A stretch of DNA of 6,419 nucleotides from Planctomycetales bacterium (GCA_024645305.1 JAHEFU010000169.1:1-6419), one strand, 5' to 3'; positions 1 through 6,069 are shown, counted from the first letter of the stretch. Notes: generated from the letters alone by a model not told the origin. Numbers and translations are program-made.

Positions 1-290
1 AGCACCTGCACGTCCGGCAGGCCAGCCAGCTGCGCCTTGATCAGCTCAATAGCCTGGCCGTTCGTGAGGTTCATGCGCAGCTCTGTGCCGCTGAGCTGCG
101 CCAGGGCGGGGGCCACCCAGCTGGCATCATGCACCTGGTCGAAGTAGGGCTGCCCGGGGGCCAGGTTGGTACCGGCGATGGTGCCGCCGATATGGGCATC
201 CAGGCCCTCGGCGGATGCCTGGAGCGGCAGCAGCGCAAGCCCGGCCAGGGCCACGGCAAGTATGTAACAACGGGGATTGCTAAGTTTCAT
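1..290 (-). CDS. Exported protein of unknown function, 3' part cut by window edge
   Basis: An open frame begins at ATG 290-288 and stays open to the left edge, giving 96 complete codons without a stop. A good ribosome binding site (GAGGTG, about 4 bases before the ATG) fixes the start. The N-terminus is a classical Sec signal peptide: K2 and R7 in the n-region, a hydrophobic core over residues 9-23 rich in Leu and Ala, and a likely signal peptidase I site after A25-S26-A27. The mature part starts EGLDAHIGGTIAG and stays polar to amphipathic, without cysteines or transmembrane segments in what is visible. I do not recognise the family. The protein is inferred to be periplasmic or secreted. It lies downstream of the cytochrome gene on the same strand, but a strong terminator separates them, so it probably has its own promoter in 291-364. 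Confidence 0.8.
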   Translation of the reverse strand, partial: MKLSNPRCYILAVALAGLALLPLQASAEGLDAHIGGTIAGTNLAPGQPYFDQVHDASWVAPALAQLSGTELRMNLTNGQAIELIKAQLAGLPDVQV

Positions 291-364
291 GGCACACCTC
301 ATATACACCCAGATAATCGCAGGCGCACTGCGGCAGGTTAATCCGGCATCGCGGCCGGGCAGGC

Positions 365-390
365 AAAGGCCCGGGAATTCCCGGGCCTTT
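365..390 (-). terminator. Palindromic rho-independent-type terminator
   Basis: Perfect inverted repeat with 11-bp arms (AAAGGCCCGGG at 365-375 and its complement at 380-390) around a four-base AATT loop. The GC-rich stem is flanked by A and T triplets, so it can act in either direction. It lies 34 bases past the stop of the minus-strand cytochrome gene and ahead of the next minus-strand start, so it most likely ends the cytochrome transcript. The U-tract is short (three). Confidence 0.8.
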
Positions 391-424
391 CAGTGAATCG
401 CAGTATCAGGACGTAGTCTGCGGT

Positions 425-1381
425 TTATTCGTTCTCAATGATGAAGTGCGCCACATCCACAACATCCTGGTCGGAGAGGATGTCACTGGCGAAGAAGGGC
501 ATGGCGTCCTCGGAGAAGACCGTGTGATCGTCGCTGCCCAGGTCATTATGCTCGCCACAGGGGTTAGCCTCCTGGGCATGGGCCACGGTGCTGCCGAGCA
601 TCCAGGCCACGGCCCGGTCCAGGCTGTGGCTGCTCAGCGAGGCATACTCCACACCCTCATAGGCGTTGTACCAGTCCGGCATCTTGCGGATCTTGCCCAT
701 CAGCTGCATCGGTGTCATCCATTCCCCGAGGCCGTGCAGTTCCTCGATGCCCTCGATGCCCGCATCATGGCAGCGCTCGCAGGTGTTTTCGTAGATCCGC
801 TCGCCATTCTCCATGTCCGGAGTCAGGCCGGCGACCGGCATGCTGCGCTGGACCTCGATCACGAAGGCCGCGGCATCCCAGGCGCTTTCATCGGCGATGC
901 TGTCCATGTAGGCAGCCAGCGCATCCGCGTCACTGCCCTCGATCAGCTGTTCCTTGTGGGCCATGTACGGAGCACCGACACATTTGTTGGCGGCATCCAC
1001 CACGCTGGTAGCGCGGCCCTCGCCGGCATCCAGCATGGCCTGGTCGGTATTCTTCCAGCTGCCACGCGATACTGCGCCATAGCCCGTATGGGCAATCAGC
1101 TTGCCATTGGCCTCATCCTCGGGACTCGCCGCATGGCAGTGGGCGCAGCTCAGGCCCGTGTTGCTGTAGTCCGTGCCGAAGTAGATCTCCTTGCCGCGGG
1201 CCACCGGGTCGGCAGCTGTATCCATCGTATCCGTGGCATCATCCGCCGGCGGGGTCTGGGCCACGATGTCCGTGCTGCCACTCTTGCCCGCATCGGCGCT
1301 ATCGCCGCTGTCTCCACCACCGGGACAGGCTGTCAGTAGCAGCAGTCCGCAAAGTAAAAAGGCTGAAAGGGCCTTGGTCAT
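425..1381 (-). CDS. Di-haem cytochrome c lipoprotein
   Basis: This 318-residue protein is a predicted membrane-anchored periplasmic electron carrier or redox-enzyme subunit. Residues 1-19 form a lipoprotein signal with lipobox LLTAC (lipidated C19), followed by a Gly/Ser/Asp/Thr-rich low-complexity linker to about residue 58. Two cytochrome c domains follow, each with one CXXCH haem site: CAHCH at 79-83 and CERCH at 201-205. In the second domain M294, within DAMPFFASD ahead of LSDQDVVDVAHFI, fits the usual axial methionine. In the first domain the sixth ligand is unclear; C134 and M140 in NKCVGAPYM are candidates. C275 is an additional non-haem cysteine. The start at 1381 is chosen because GGAGG stands 8 bases upstream and the lipoprotein signal begins there. 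A longer frame back to 1624 would run antisense through the VOC gene and bury the signal. A terminator follows at 365-390. The electron partner and exact subfamily are not determinable here. Confidence 0.9.
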   Translation of the reverse strand: MTKALSAFLLCGLLLLTACPGGGDSGDSADAGKSGSTDIVAQTPPADDATDTMDTAADPVARGKEIYFGTDYSNTGLSCAHCHAASPEDEANGKLIAHTGYGAVSRGSWKNTDQAMLDAGEGRATSVVDAANKCVGAPYMAHKEQLIEGSDADALAAYMDSIADESAWDAAAFVIEVQRSMPVAGLTPDMENGERIYENTCERCHDAGIEGIEELHGLGEWMTPMQLMGKIRKMPDWYNAYEGVEYASLSSHSLDRAVAWMLGSTVAHAQEANPCGEHNDLGSDDHTVFSEDAMPFFASDILSDQDVVDVAHFIIENE

Positions 1382-1408
1382 AATGTTTCCTCCATCTCTG
1401 TCAGTCTC

Positions 1409-1420
1409 TTGATATATCAA
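1409..1420. promoter_or_regulatory. AT-rich 12-bp palindrome between divergent genes
   Basis: TTGATATATCAA is a perfect 12-bp palindrome in the 66-base gap between the divergent cytochrome and VOC genes, 28 bases before each start codon. It is the most AT-rich patch in the gap and could be an operator or overlap the -10 regions of both promoters. The half-sites match those of FNR/CRP-type sites (TTGAT/ATCAA), but the spacer is 2 bases instead of 4, so an FNR assignment is not supported. Confidence 0.35.
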
Positions 1421-1447
1421 TGCTCCAGGGATTCCATCGCAAATGCA

Positions 1448-1846
1448 ATGAGCTATTCTCAGTTTGTGCGCCTGGTGCTGGACCATCTGCTGTATTTCAG
1501 CTGCGAGCTGGAGAAGGCCCGCACATTCCACGTGGATGTCCTCGGCTGCAGTGTGGAGAACGAGGAGGCCTGGGGCTTCATCTTCCTCAGGCTGCCGGAG
1601 GGCGGGCATATCGGCCTTATGCACCCGCGCAACTGGGGCGGCTGGAGTGAGGGCGATCCCCTGCCGGAGCCGGTACTCTGCCTGCGCACGGATGACCTGC
1701 CGGAGGCCATCGCCGAACTGAGCCGGCGTGGGGCCCGGCTTTCCGAGCCGGATGGTGAGGCCGGCCAGGCCCGGGGCTGCCGCCTGACGGACCCCGGTGG
1801 CCGGACGATCTACATTTTCGAGGATCCCTCAGAGCCGCTGCCCTGA
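1448..1846 (+). CDS. VOC (glyoxalase/bleomycin-resistance fold) family protein
   Basis: The 132-residue product has the two beta-alpha-beta-beta-beta modules of the vicinal oxygen chelate superfamily. The first module opens with VLDHLLYFSCELEKARTF (about 10-27) and includes HVDVLG. The second opens at PVLCLRTDDLPEAIAELS (about 75-92) and ends in DPGGRTIYIFED (115-126), the typical closing strand. Of the usual metal ligands, H13 and E125 are in place, but the residue expected at the start of the second module is not His or Glu, so metal binding and enzyme activity are uncertain. Substrate is unknown. ATG 1448 gives a normal single-domain length. A TTG at 1409 in the same frame would add 13 residues and falls on the palindrome. 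Neither start has a clear ribosome binding site. It is divergent from the cytochrome gene and lies 58 bases before the DUF488 gene on the same strand. Confidence 0.8.
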   Translation: MSYSQFVRLVLDHLLYFSCELEKARTFHVDVLGCSVENEEAWGFIFLRLPEGGHIGLMHPRNWGGWSEGDPLPEPVLCLRTDDLPEAIAELSRRGARLSEPDGEAGQARGCRLTDPGGRTIYIFEDPSEPLP

Positions 1847-1886
1847 TCCCGTTGCCAGAATGCAGCCGCCCCGGGGCCCCATTTGA

Positions 1887-1895
1887 TGCTAGAAT
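1887..1895 (+). promoter_or_regulatory. Possible extended -10 element for the DUF488 gene
   Basis: TGCTAGAAT fits an extended -10 (TGn followed by a hexamer with 5 of 6 matches to TATAAT). It ends 9 bases before ATG 1905, so a transcript starting from it would be almost leaderless, which agrees with the missing Shine-Dalgarno. No convincing -35 is seen. The element sits inside a TTGAT-N6-ATCAA dyad (1883-1898). Confidence 0.3.
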
Positions 1896-1904
1896 CAAGC
1901 CCGG

Positions 1905-2372
1905 ATGCCGCAGTACTGCGTATACACGGTGGGTCACGGGAGCGAGGACTGGGACAGCTTTGCCCGTCGCCTCGGCGGCTTCAACATCGAGATCCTGCTG
2001 GATGTACGCACCTATCCGTATGTTGAGTCCAGCTGGTTCAACCGTGACCGCCTGGAGGGCAACAGCCGCAAGAAGGGCTGGGAGTACCTCTGGCTCGGTG
2101 GCAAACTCGGCCCGCTGACTGAGGAAGGCCGCGTGGACTACCTCAGCAAGGAGCGCGAGAAGCGCTACCAGGATGGCATAGTGGAGCTGATGAACATGGC
2201 CGCCGAGCGCAATGTCTGCATCATGAGCAGCCAGCTGGACCCGATGCAGAGCCACCGCCACCACCTGATCGCACAGACCCTGATGCGCCATGACATCGGC
2301 GTGCTGCACATCCTTGACAGCGGTGAACTGCAGCCGGCCCAGGCTGACCTGTTCCACGGCCTGCCGGGCTAG
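1905..2372 (+). CDS. DUF488 family protein with Cys-to-Ser substitutions
   Basis: The 155-residue protein matches the layout of the DUF488 family: a YTVGHGSEDWDSFARRL opening (GH at 10-11), LLDVRTYPY with the conserved DVR (33-35), WFN then EYLWLGGKLG (60-69), and the closing block LDPMQSHRHHLIA (111-123). The molecular function of this family is not established to my knowledge. Most members have a C-A-E-x-D-P...C-H-R block. Here the first Cys is S108, the Glu is Q110 and the second Cys is S116, while D112, P113, H117 and R118 are kept. The start is firm because an in-frame TAG lies at 1890-1892 and ATG 1905 is the first start after it. No Shine-Dalgarno is visible; a possible promoter lies just upstream. 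The preceding VOC gene is on the same strand and may be co-transcribed. The gene runs convergently towards the TPR-TIR array. Confidence 0.85.
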   Translation: MPQYCVYTVGHGSEDWDSFARRLGGFNIEILLDVRTYPYVESSWFNRDRLEGNSRKKGWEYLWLGGKLGPLTEEGRVDYLSKEREKRYQDGIVELMNMAAERNVCIMSSQLDPMQSHRHHLIAQTLMRHDIGVLHILDSGELQPAQADLFHGLPG

Positions 2373-2374
2373 GA

Positions 2375-2433
2375 GGAGGTCCGGAGCAATCCGGACAACA
2401 GGAGGTCGAAGCTTGCTTCGACAAGCGGAGGTC
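2375..2433. repeat. REP-like hairpins with a 26-bp period
   Basis: GGAGGTC occurs at 2375, 2401 and 2427, exactly 26 bases apart. The first two units each fold: GTCCGG/CCGGAC with loop AGCAAT (2379-2396), and GTCGAAGC/GCTTCGAC with a TT loop (2405-2422). Arm sequences differ but both are self-complementary and end in GACAA. The third unit keeps GGAGGTCCG, then diverges. The array begins 2 bases after the DUF488 stop in the convergent spacer. It could be REP-like elements or a bidirectional terminator, though no T-tract follows. Confidence 0.6.
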
Positions 2434-2483
2434 CGATGTAAGTCAGGCAAGGAGCTGCGGTGCAGGTCGCATAATCAGACCGG

Positions 2484-2513
2484 TTGCAACTCACAGAGGT
2501 CTGAAGTTGGCAA
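2484..2513. other. Bulged hairpin in the convergent spacer
   Basis: TTGCAACT (2484-2491) pairs with AGTTGGCAA (2505-2513) with one bulged G and a 13-base loop. No T-run follows on either strand, so a terminator role is weak. Otherwise the stretch 2434-2559 holds no gene that I can support. Confidence 0.25.
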
Positions 2514-2559
2514 TCTCATGCCAGGGTAAGCCTGTCATCTGACTACTGCCCACTGACTG

Positions 2560-4353
2560 CTATTCCCCCATCCACTTCAGCAGCTTGTCAATGAAGGCCG
2601 TGAAGAACTCATCTGACCAGGACATGGCATTGATCCCGGTCAGGGCACGGATCTCCTCAGGCAGATCCTCCGGCTTCGGCCACTCATAGCCCTGCATCAT
2701 CACCGGGATGATGTGCGTGCCGCAGAGCAAAGCGGTGGCAAGCTCCTGCCTGACAACGTCCTTCTCATCCGTGCAGCAGCGAGAGAGGAAATCAGGAGTG
2801 AGCAGGATTACCATGTGGCGGCTGTAGCGGATCGCATCCTTCAGTCCGTCCTCGAAGCGTCCGCTTGACAATCCATCCTGGTCGCGGAAGACTGACTTCT
2901 GCTTCATCATCAGGTGGGCTTGCAGCAGCATGGCGTTGGCAAGAGCGGGGTTACGCCGGTAACTGATGAACACATCGTGTTTCTTCTCACTGTCAGGTAT
3001 GATCTCAATGGCAACGGGCTGGCTGGCAATCTGTTCCAGGACCAGCTTTTGCGGTTCTGGCGACATCCAGTCCTTGAGGGTTTCCTTCACGAAGGCCGGC
3101 TGCTCTATGCCAAGCCTGCCACACAGCATTATGGAGCGATAGGCCTCATCCATGGCCTCGGCAGGATGCCCAGCCTCATACATGGTGATCGCGCGGCTGA
3201 AGAAGAGTTGCCATTCATCAGGCAGGCCCTGTTCCTTTAACAACTGCTCAGCATGGGCATATGCGGCAATCGATTCTTCAAAACGCCCGAGCTTGCCAAG
3301 GCTCTCCGCGCGCACTATATCCACTTCTGAATGGACGGGCAGGCCCTGGGCAATATACAGGCGCTCGGATTCATCTATGACAGACAGGGCATCCTCGTAA
3401 CGACCCAATTTGACATAGATAATCGCCCGGTTGGCGATTATACCCGGGAAGACCGGCATGCCCTGTGATTTAAACAAGTGTTCAGCTTCATCGCTGGCTG
3501 CCAGGGCTTCATCGTAGCGACCCAGTTTCTCATAAATCATTCCGCGGTTGGAGATAATACCCGGGAAGATCGGCAGGCCCTGGGCAATGTACAGGCTTTC
3601 AGCTGCATCGTAAGCCGTGAGGGCCTCCTCGTAGCGGCCCAATTTCTCATAAATGTTTCCCCGGCAGATTAAAATACCCGGGTAGACAGGCAGGCCCTGG
3701 GAAGTGTATAAGCGCTCGGATTCATCACCGGCTGCCAGGGCCTCTTCATAGCGACCCCATTTCTCATAAACTAATCCCCGGTTGAGGGGAATAGCTGCGT
3801 ATATCGGCAGGCCCTGTGAAATGTACAGGCTTTCAGCTGCATCGTAAGCCGCCAGGGCCTCCTCGAAACGACCGAGGTGAAGATAAATGTTTCCACGATT
3901 TACGAATACGACGGGGAAAACAGGCAGGTTCTGGGATGCATACAGTTGCTCCAATTCATCGAAGGTTGCCAGGGACTCGTCAAACAGTCCCTTGGCTGCG
4001 AGGGCTTCAGCGCGGTTCAGGAGTATCCGGGGATCAATAGGTATGTCCCGTTCCCTGCTCAATTGCTCGGCTTTGAGTGTGATTGGCAGGGATTTCTCAA
4101 ATTCCCTCATAGTTATCAGATTTCTAGCCTCAGCAATCAGAAGTGTCACACTTTCCGGTTGGTTTTGCTCCCGCAGCAGCTTCGCCGCTTCCAGGCAGAC
4201 CGCACTGGACTCCTCCGCGCGCTGTAACTTACTGAGCAAATCCGCACGCTTTTCAAGCAGTTCAGGATCTACGGGCAGACCAGCGTCGCGCAGCCGCTCC
4301 TCAGCGGCAAGCACATTTTCCAGTTCCTGTAGAGGGGTATGCGGAGTGTCCAC
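2560..4353 (-). CDS. TPR-TIR protein, 597 residues, 11 repeat units
   Basis: A soluble protein with no signal peptide or membrane segment. Residues 5 to about 433 are a TPR-like helical solenoid with an exact 39-residue period. Eleven units start at 5, 44, 83, 122, 161, 200, 239, 278, 317, 356 and 395; typical is GRYEEAL...AE.LY..QGLP followed by NRG.IYEKLG. Residues from about 457 form a TIR domain: strand A DVFISYRR (460-467), FRDQDGLSSG (489-498, BB-loop region), AIRYSRHMVILLTPDFL, and VVRQEL with E537 as the likely catalytic glutamate, then GTHIIPVMM. Bacterial TIR domains commonly cleave NAD or make cyclic ADP-ribose signals; TPR arms bind proteins or peptides. Enzyme activity and partner are inferred. 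The start is GTG 4353, supported by the paralog's identical layout; there is no Shine-Dalgarno. It lies 78 bases downstream of the second TPR-TIR gene on the same strand, with no clear terminator between. Units at 161-238 and 239-316 look recently duplicated. Confidence 0.93.
   Translation of the reverse strand: MDTPHTPLQELENVLAAEERLRDAGLPVDPELLEKRADLLSKLQRAEESSAVCLEAAKLLREQNQPESVTLLIAEARNLITMREFEKSLPITLKAEQLSRERDIPIDPRILLNRAEALAAKGLFDESLATFDELEQLYASQNLPVFPVVFVNRGNIYLHLGRFEEALAAYDAAESLYISQGLPIYAAIPLNRGLVYEKWGRYEEALAAGDESERLYTSQGLPVYPGILICRGNIYEKLGRYEEALTAYDAAESLYIAQGLPIFPGIISNRGMIYEKLGRYDEALAASDEAEHLFKSQGMPVFPGIIANRAIIYVKLGRYEDALSVIDESERLYIAQGLPVHSEVDIVRAESLGKLGRFEESIAAYAHAEQLLKEQGLPDEWQLFFSRAITMYEAGHPAEAMDEAYRSIMLCGRLGIEQPAFVKETLKDWMSPEPQKLVLEQIASQPVAIEIIPDSEKKHDVFISYRRNPALANAMLLQAHLMMKQKSVFRDQDGLSSGRFEDGLKDAIRYSRHMVILLTPDFLSRCCTDEKDVVRQELATALLCGTHIIPVMMQGYEWPKPEDLPEEIRALTGINAMSWSDEFFTAFIDKLLKWMGE
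3172..3990 (-). repeat. Seven tandem 117-bp TPR-coding units
   Basis: Residues 122-394 of the 597-residue protein are seven in-frame units of exactly 117 bp without any indel; more divergent units extend the pattern to 4341 and to about 3055. The units at 3640-3873 and 3406-3639 are most alike. For example, the stretch from about 3595 and that from about 3829, covering CTTTCAGCTGCATCGTAAGC, are identical and 234 bases apart. Confidence 0.9.
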
Positions 4354-4399
4354 GAGACTAGTATCTCATGGAATCTCAGTGCTCACTGAGTAAAGGCGG
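4354..4399 (-). promoter_or_regulatory. Conserved leader block with palindrome, upstream of the 597-residue TPR-TIR gene
   Basis: This 46-base block aligns without gaps to the block at 5992-6037. It holds a perfect palindrome, CTCAGTG/CACTGAG around 2 bases (4375-4390), and then a mini-ORF, ATG AGA TAC TAG, ending 4 bases before the GTG start. TGAGATACT also resembles an extended -10, which would give a leaderless message. The palindrome is a candidate operator or RNA hairpin. Confidence 0.6.
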
Positions 4400-4431
4400 G
4401 CCACTTCCAGTCGCAGCAGGATGGATTGCTT

Positions 4432-5991
4432 TCAGCCACTCATCCACTTCAGGAGCTTGTCAATGAAGGCCGTGAAGAACTCGGTGGAATAGGACATCGC
4501 ATTGATGTCCGCCAGGGCGCGGATATCCCCCGGGAGAACATCCGGCTTAGGCCACTCGAAGCCTTCCATCATCACAGGAATGATATGTGTGCCGTGATGC
4601 AGCGCTGTGGCAATCTCCTGCCTGACAACATCATCCTCTTCCGTGCAGCAGCGGGCGAGGAATCCCGGTGTCAACACGATCACCATATGCCGGCTGTAAC
4701 GGATCGCCTCAATGATGTCATCCAGGAACTTGCCACTCGAAAGGCTGTCCTGGTCGCGGAAGACCGTCCGCCCCGCCAGGTCCATATGCGCCTTGAGCAG
4801 CAGTGAATATGTATGGCCGGCATCCCGCCTGTAGCAGAGGAACACATCGTAGCGTTTCTCGCTGTCAGGCACACGCTGGACTGCTTCAGGCTGGCTGGCA
4901 ATCTGTTCAGCGACAAGCTTCTCAGGCTTCGGTGACAACCAGTCCTGCAGCGTCTCCACCAGGAATGCGGGCTGCTGCACACCGGTCCTGGCACACAGCG
5001 TGATGGCCCTGTAAACTTCCTGCACCGCCTCAGCCTGGTGCCCTGCTTCGTACATCGTAATCGCCCGGCTGAAATGCAGGCTCCAGTCCACGTACGTGCC
5101 CTGCTCCCCGATCATCTGCTCGGCCTTCGCATAGGCCGCCAGCGCATCCTCATAGCGGCCGAGCTTTCCATAAGTAGCAGCCCGAGCAGTCTCAATGGAG
5201 GGATGGACAGGCAGTCCCTGGGAAACACACATGCGCTCAGCTTCATCATAGGCAGCCAGCGCATCCTCGTGGCGGCCCATGCGCTCAAAAATATTCCCGC
5301 GGCTAGCGACCACACCGGGAAAGACCGGCATGCCCAGGGCGAGAAACTGCTGCTCCGCTTCCTCATACGCAGCCAGCGCTTCATGATAGCGGCCCAGGTA
5401 CTTGTAGATGTTCCCCCTGTTGACAAAATTGGCGGGATAAACTGTCTGGCCACGGGAAATGCATAGGCGACTCGCCTCATCATAGGCTGCCAGGGCATCT
5501 TCGTAGCGACCCAGATTGGCATAGATGTTCCCGCGGTTTATAATCACGCCCTGGGATACCGGCAGGCCCTGTTCGACGGTCAGGCGCTCCGTTTCCGCAA
5601 GGGCCGCCAGTGCATCCTCAAACCGGCCCGTGTATATATATGCACTTCCGATGTTGTAGAGAATCCGAGGATCAACCGGCAGCCCATTCTCCAGGCAGGC
5701 CTGCTCAGCCTTACGTGATATGGAAATGGCATCTTCGGCAAGGCCGATCTGACACAGATTGGACCCCTGCAGGATCAACAGCTCCAGATTCTCCGGCTGC
5801 CCCTGCTCCTGCAACAGGCGGTCTGCATCCTCACAGGCATGATTCGATTCCTCCCAGCGTCTCAGGTCGTGCAGCAATTTCGCGCGGTGCGCCGCCAGTT
5901 CCGGGGCCGGAGACAGGCCAGCTGCCCTGCGCTGCGCCTCGTCGGCAAGTACCTGTTCCAGTTCCTGCTGCGGTGTGAGTGGAATGTCCAC
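4432..5991 (-). CDS. TPR-TIR protein, 519 residues, 9 repeat units
   Basis: Paralog of the 597-residue protein with the same architecture and no signal peptide. Nine 39-residue TPR-like units start at residues 5, 44, 83, 122, 161, 200, 239, 278 and 317, followed without a gap by a TIR domain: DVFLCYRR (382-389), FRDQDSLSSG (411-420), AIRYSRHMVIVLTPGFL, and VVRQEI with E459 as the likely catalytic glutamate. By hand alignment the last 144 residues are about two-thirds identical to the paralog, with no gaps. The whole length difference (78 residues) lies in the repeats: units at 200, 239, 278 and 317 match the other protein's units at 278, 317, 356 and 395. A TIR NADase or signalling activity with a TPR sensing arm is inferred from the families. 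The start codon is GTG 5991, with no Shine-Dalgarno but the same conserved leader. It lies between the other two TIR genes on one strand. Confidence 0.93.
   Translation of the reverse strand: MDIPLTPQQELEQVLADEAQRRAAGLSPAPELAAHRAKLLHDLRRWEESNHACEDADRLLQEQGQPENLELLILQGSNLCQIGLAEDAISISRKAEQACLENGLPVDPRILYNIGSAYIYTGRFEDALAALAETERLTVEQGLPVSQGVIINRGNIYANLGRYEDALAAYDEASRLCISRGQTVYPANFVNRGNIYKYLGRYHEALAAYEEAEQQFLALGMPVFPGVVASRGNIFERMGRHEDALAAYDEAERMCVSQGLPVHPSIETARAATYGKLGRYEDALAAYAKAEQMIGEQGTYVDWSLHFSRAITMYEAGHQAEAVQEVYRAITLCARTGVQQPAFLVETLQDWLSPKPEKLVAEQIASQPEAVQRVPDSEKRYDVFLCYRRDAGHTYSLLLKAHMDLAGRTVFRDQDSLSSGKFLDDIIEAIRYSRHMVIVLTPGFLARCCTEEDDVVRQEIATALHHGTHIIPVMMEGFEWPKPDVLPGDIRALADINAMSYSTEFFTAFIDKLLKWMSG
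5044..5628 (-). repeat. Five tandem 117-bp TPR-coding units
   Basis: Residues 122-316 of the 519-residue protein are five in-frame 117-bp units with consensus GR.EDALAAY.EAE and NRGNIY..LG. More divergent units with the same 39-residue phase extend on both sides (about 5979 down to 4927). Units differ from each other more than those in the neighbouring gene, and no near-identical pair is seen. Confidence 0.88.
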
Positions 5992-6037
5992 GGAACTAGT
6001 ATCTCATGCAACCTCAGTGCGCACTGATTAACAGCGG
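5992..6037 (-). promoter_or_regulatory. Conserved leader block with palindrome, upstream of the 519-residue TPR-TIR gene
   Basis: Ungapped counterpart of 4354-4399. It holds the perfect 14-bp palindrome TCAGTGCGCACTGA (6014-6027), 22 bases before the GTG, as for the aligned core in the other gene. The mini-ORF ATG AGA TAC TAG follows. GAGG lies 5 bases ahead of the mini-ORF ATG and could serve as its ribosome binding site, being formed by the 3' arm of the palindrome. Confidence 0.6.
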
Positions 6038-6069
6038 ACCGCGACCCGCCGCCGAATGAAGTGGAAGAA

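Noticed and set aside
446..1339. 297-residue plus-strand open frame
   Set aside because: Fully antisense to the cytochrome gene, with no recognisable domain; it arises from GC-rich third-position bias opposite a well-supported gene.
1409..1420. FNR binding site
   Set aside because: Half-sites match but the spacer is 2 bases instead of 4.
1382..1624. 81-residue N-terminal extension of the cytochrome
   Set aside because: It would overlap the VOC gene antisense and place a clear lipoprotein signal and ribosome binding site inside the protein.
2375..2433. CRISPR array
   Set aside because: Periodic, but each unit is only 26 bp and itself a hairpin; there is no constant repeat with unique spacers and no cas gene.
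1617..2450. 277-residue minus-strand open frame
   Set aside because: Runs antisense through the VOC and DUF488 genes and the hairpin spacer; its composition is low-complexity and no family is recognisable.
4354..4431. Terminator between the two complete TIR genes
   Set aside because: The only strong dyad is the leader palindrome of the downstream gene, with no T-tract; its conservation before both genes fits regulation better.
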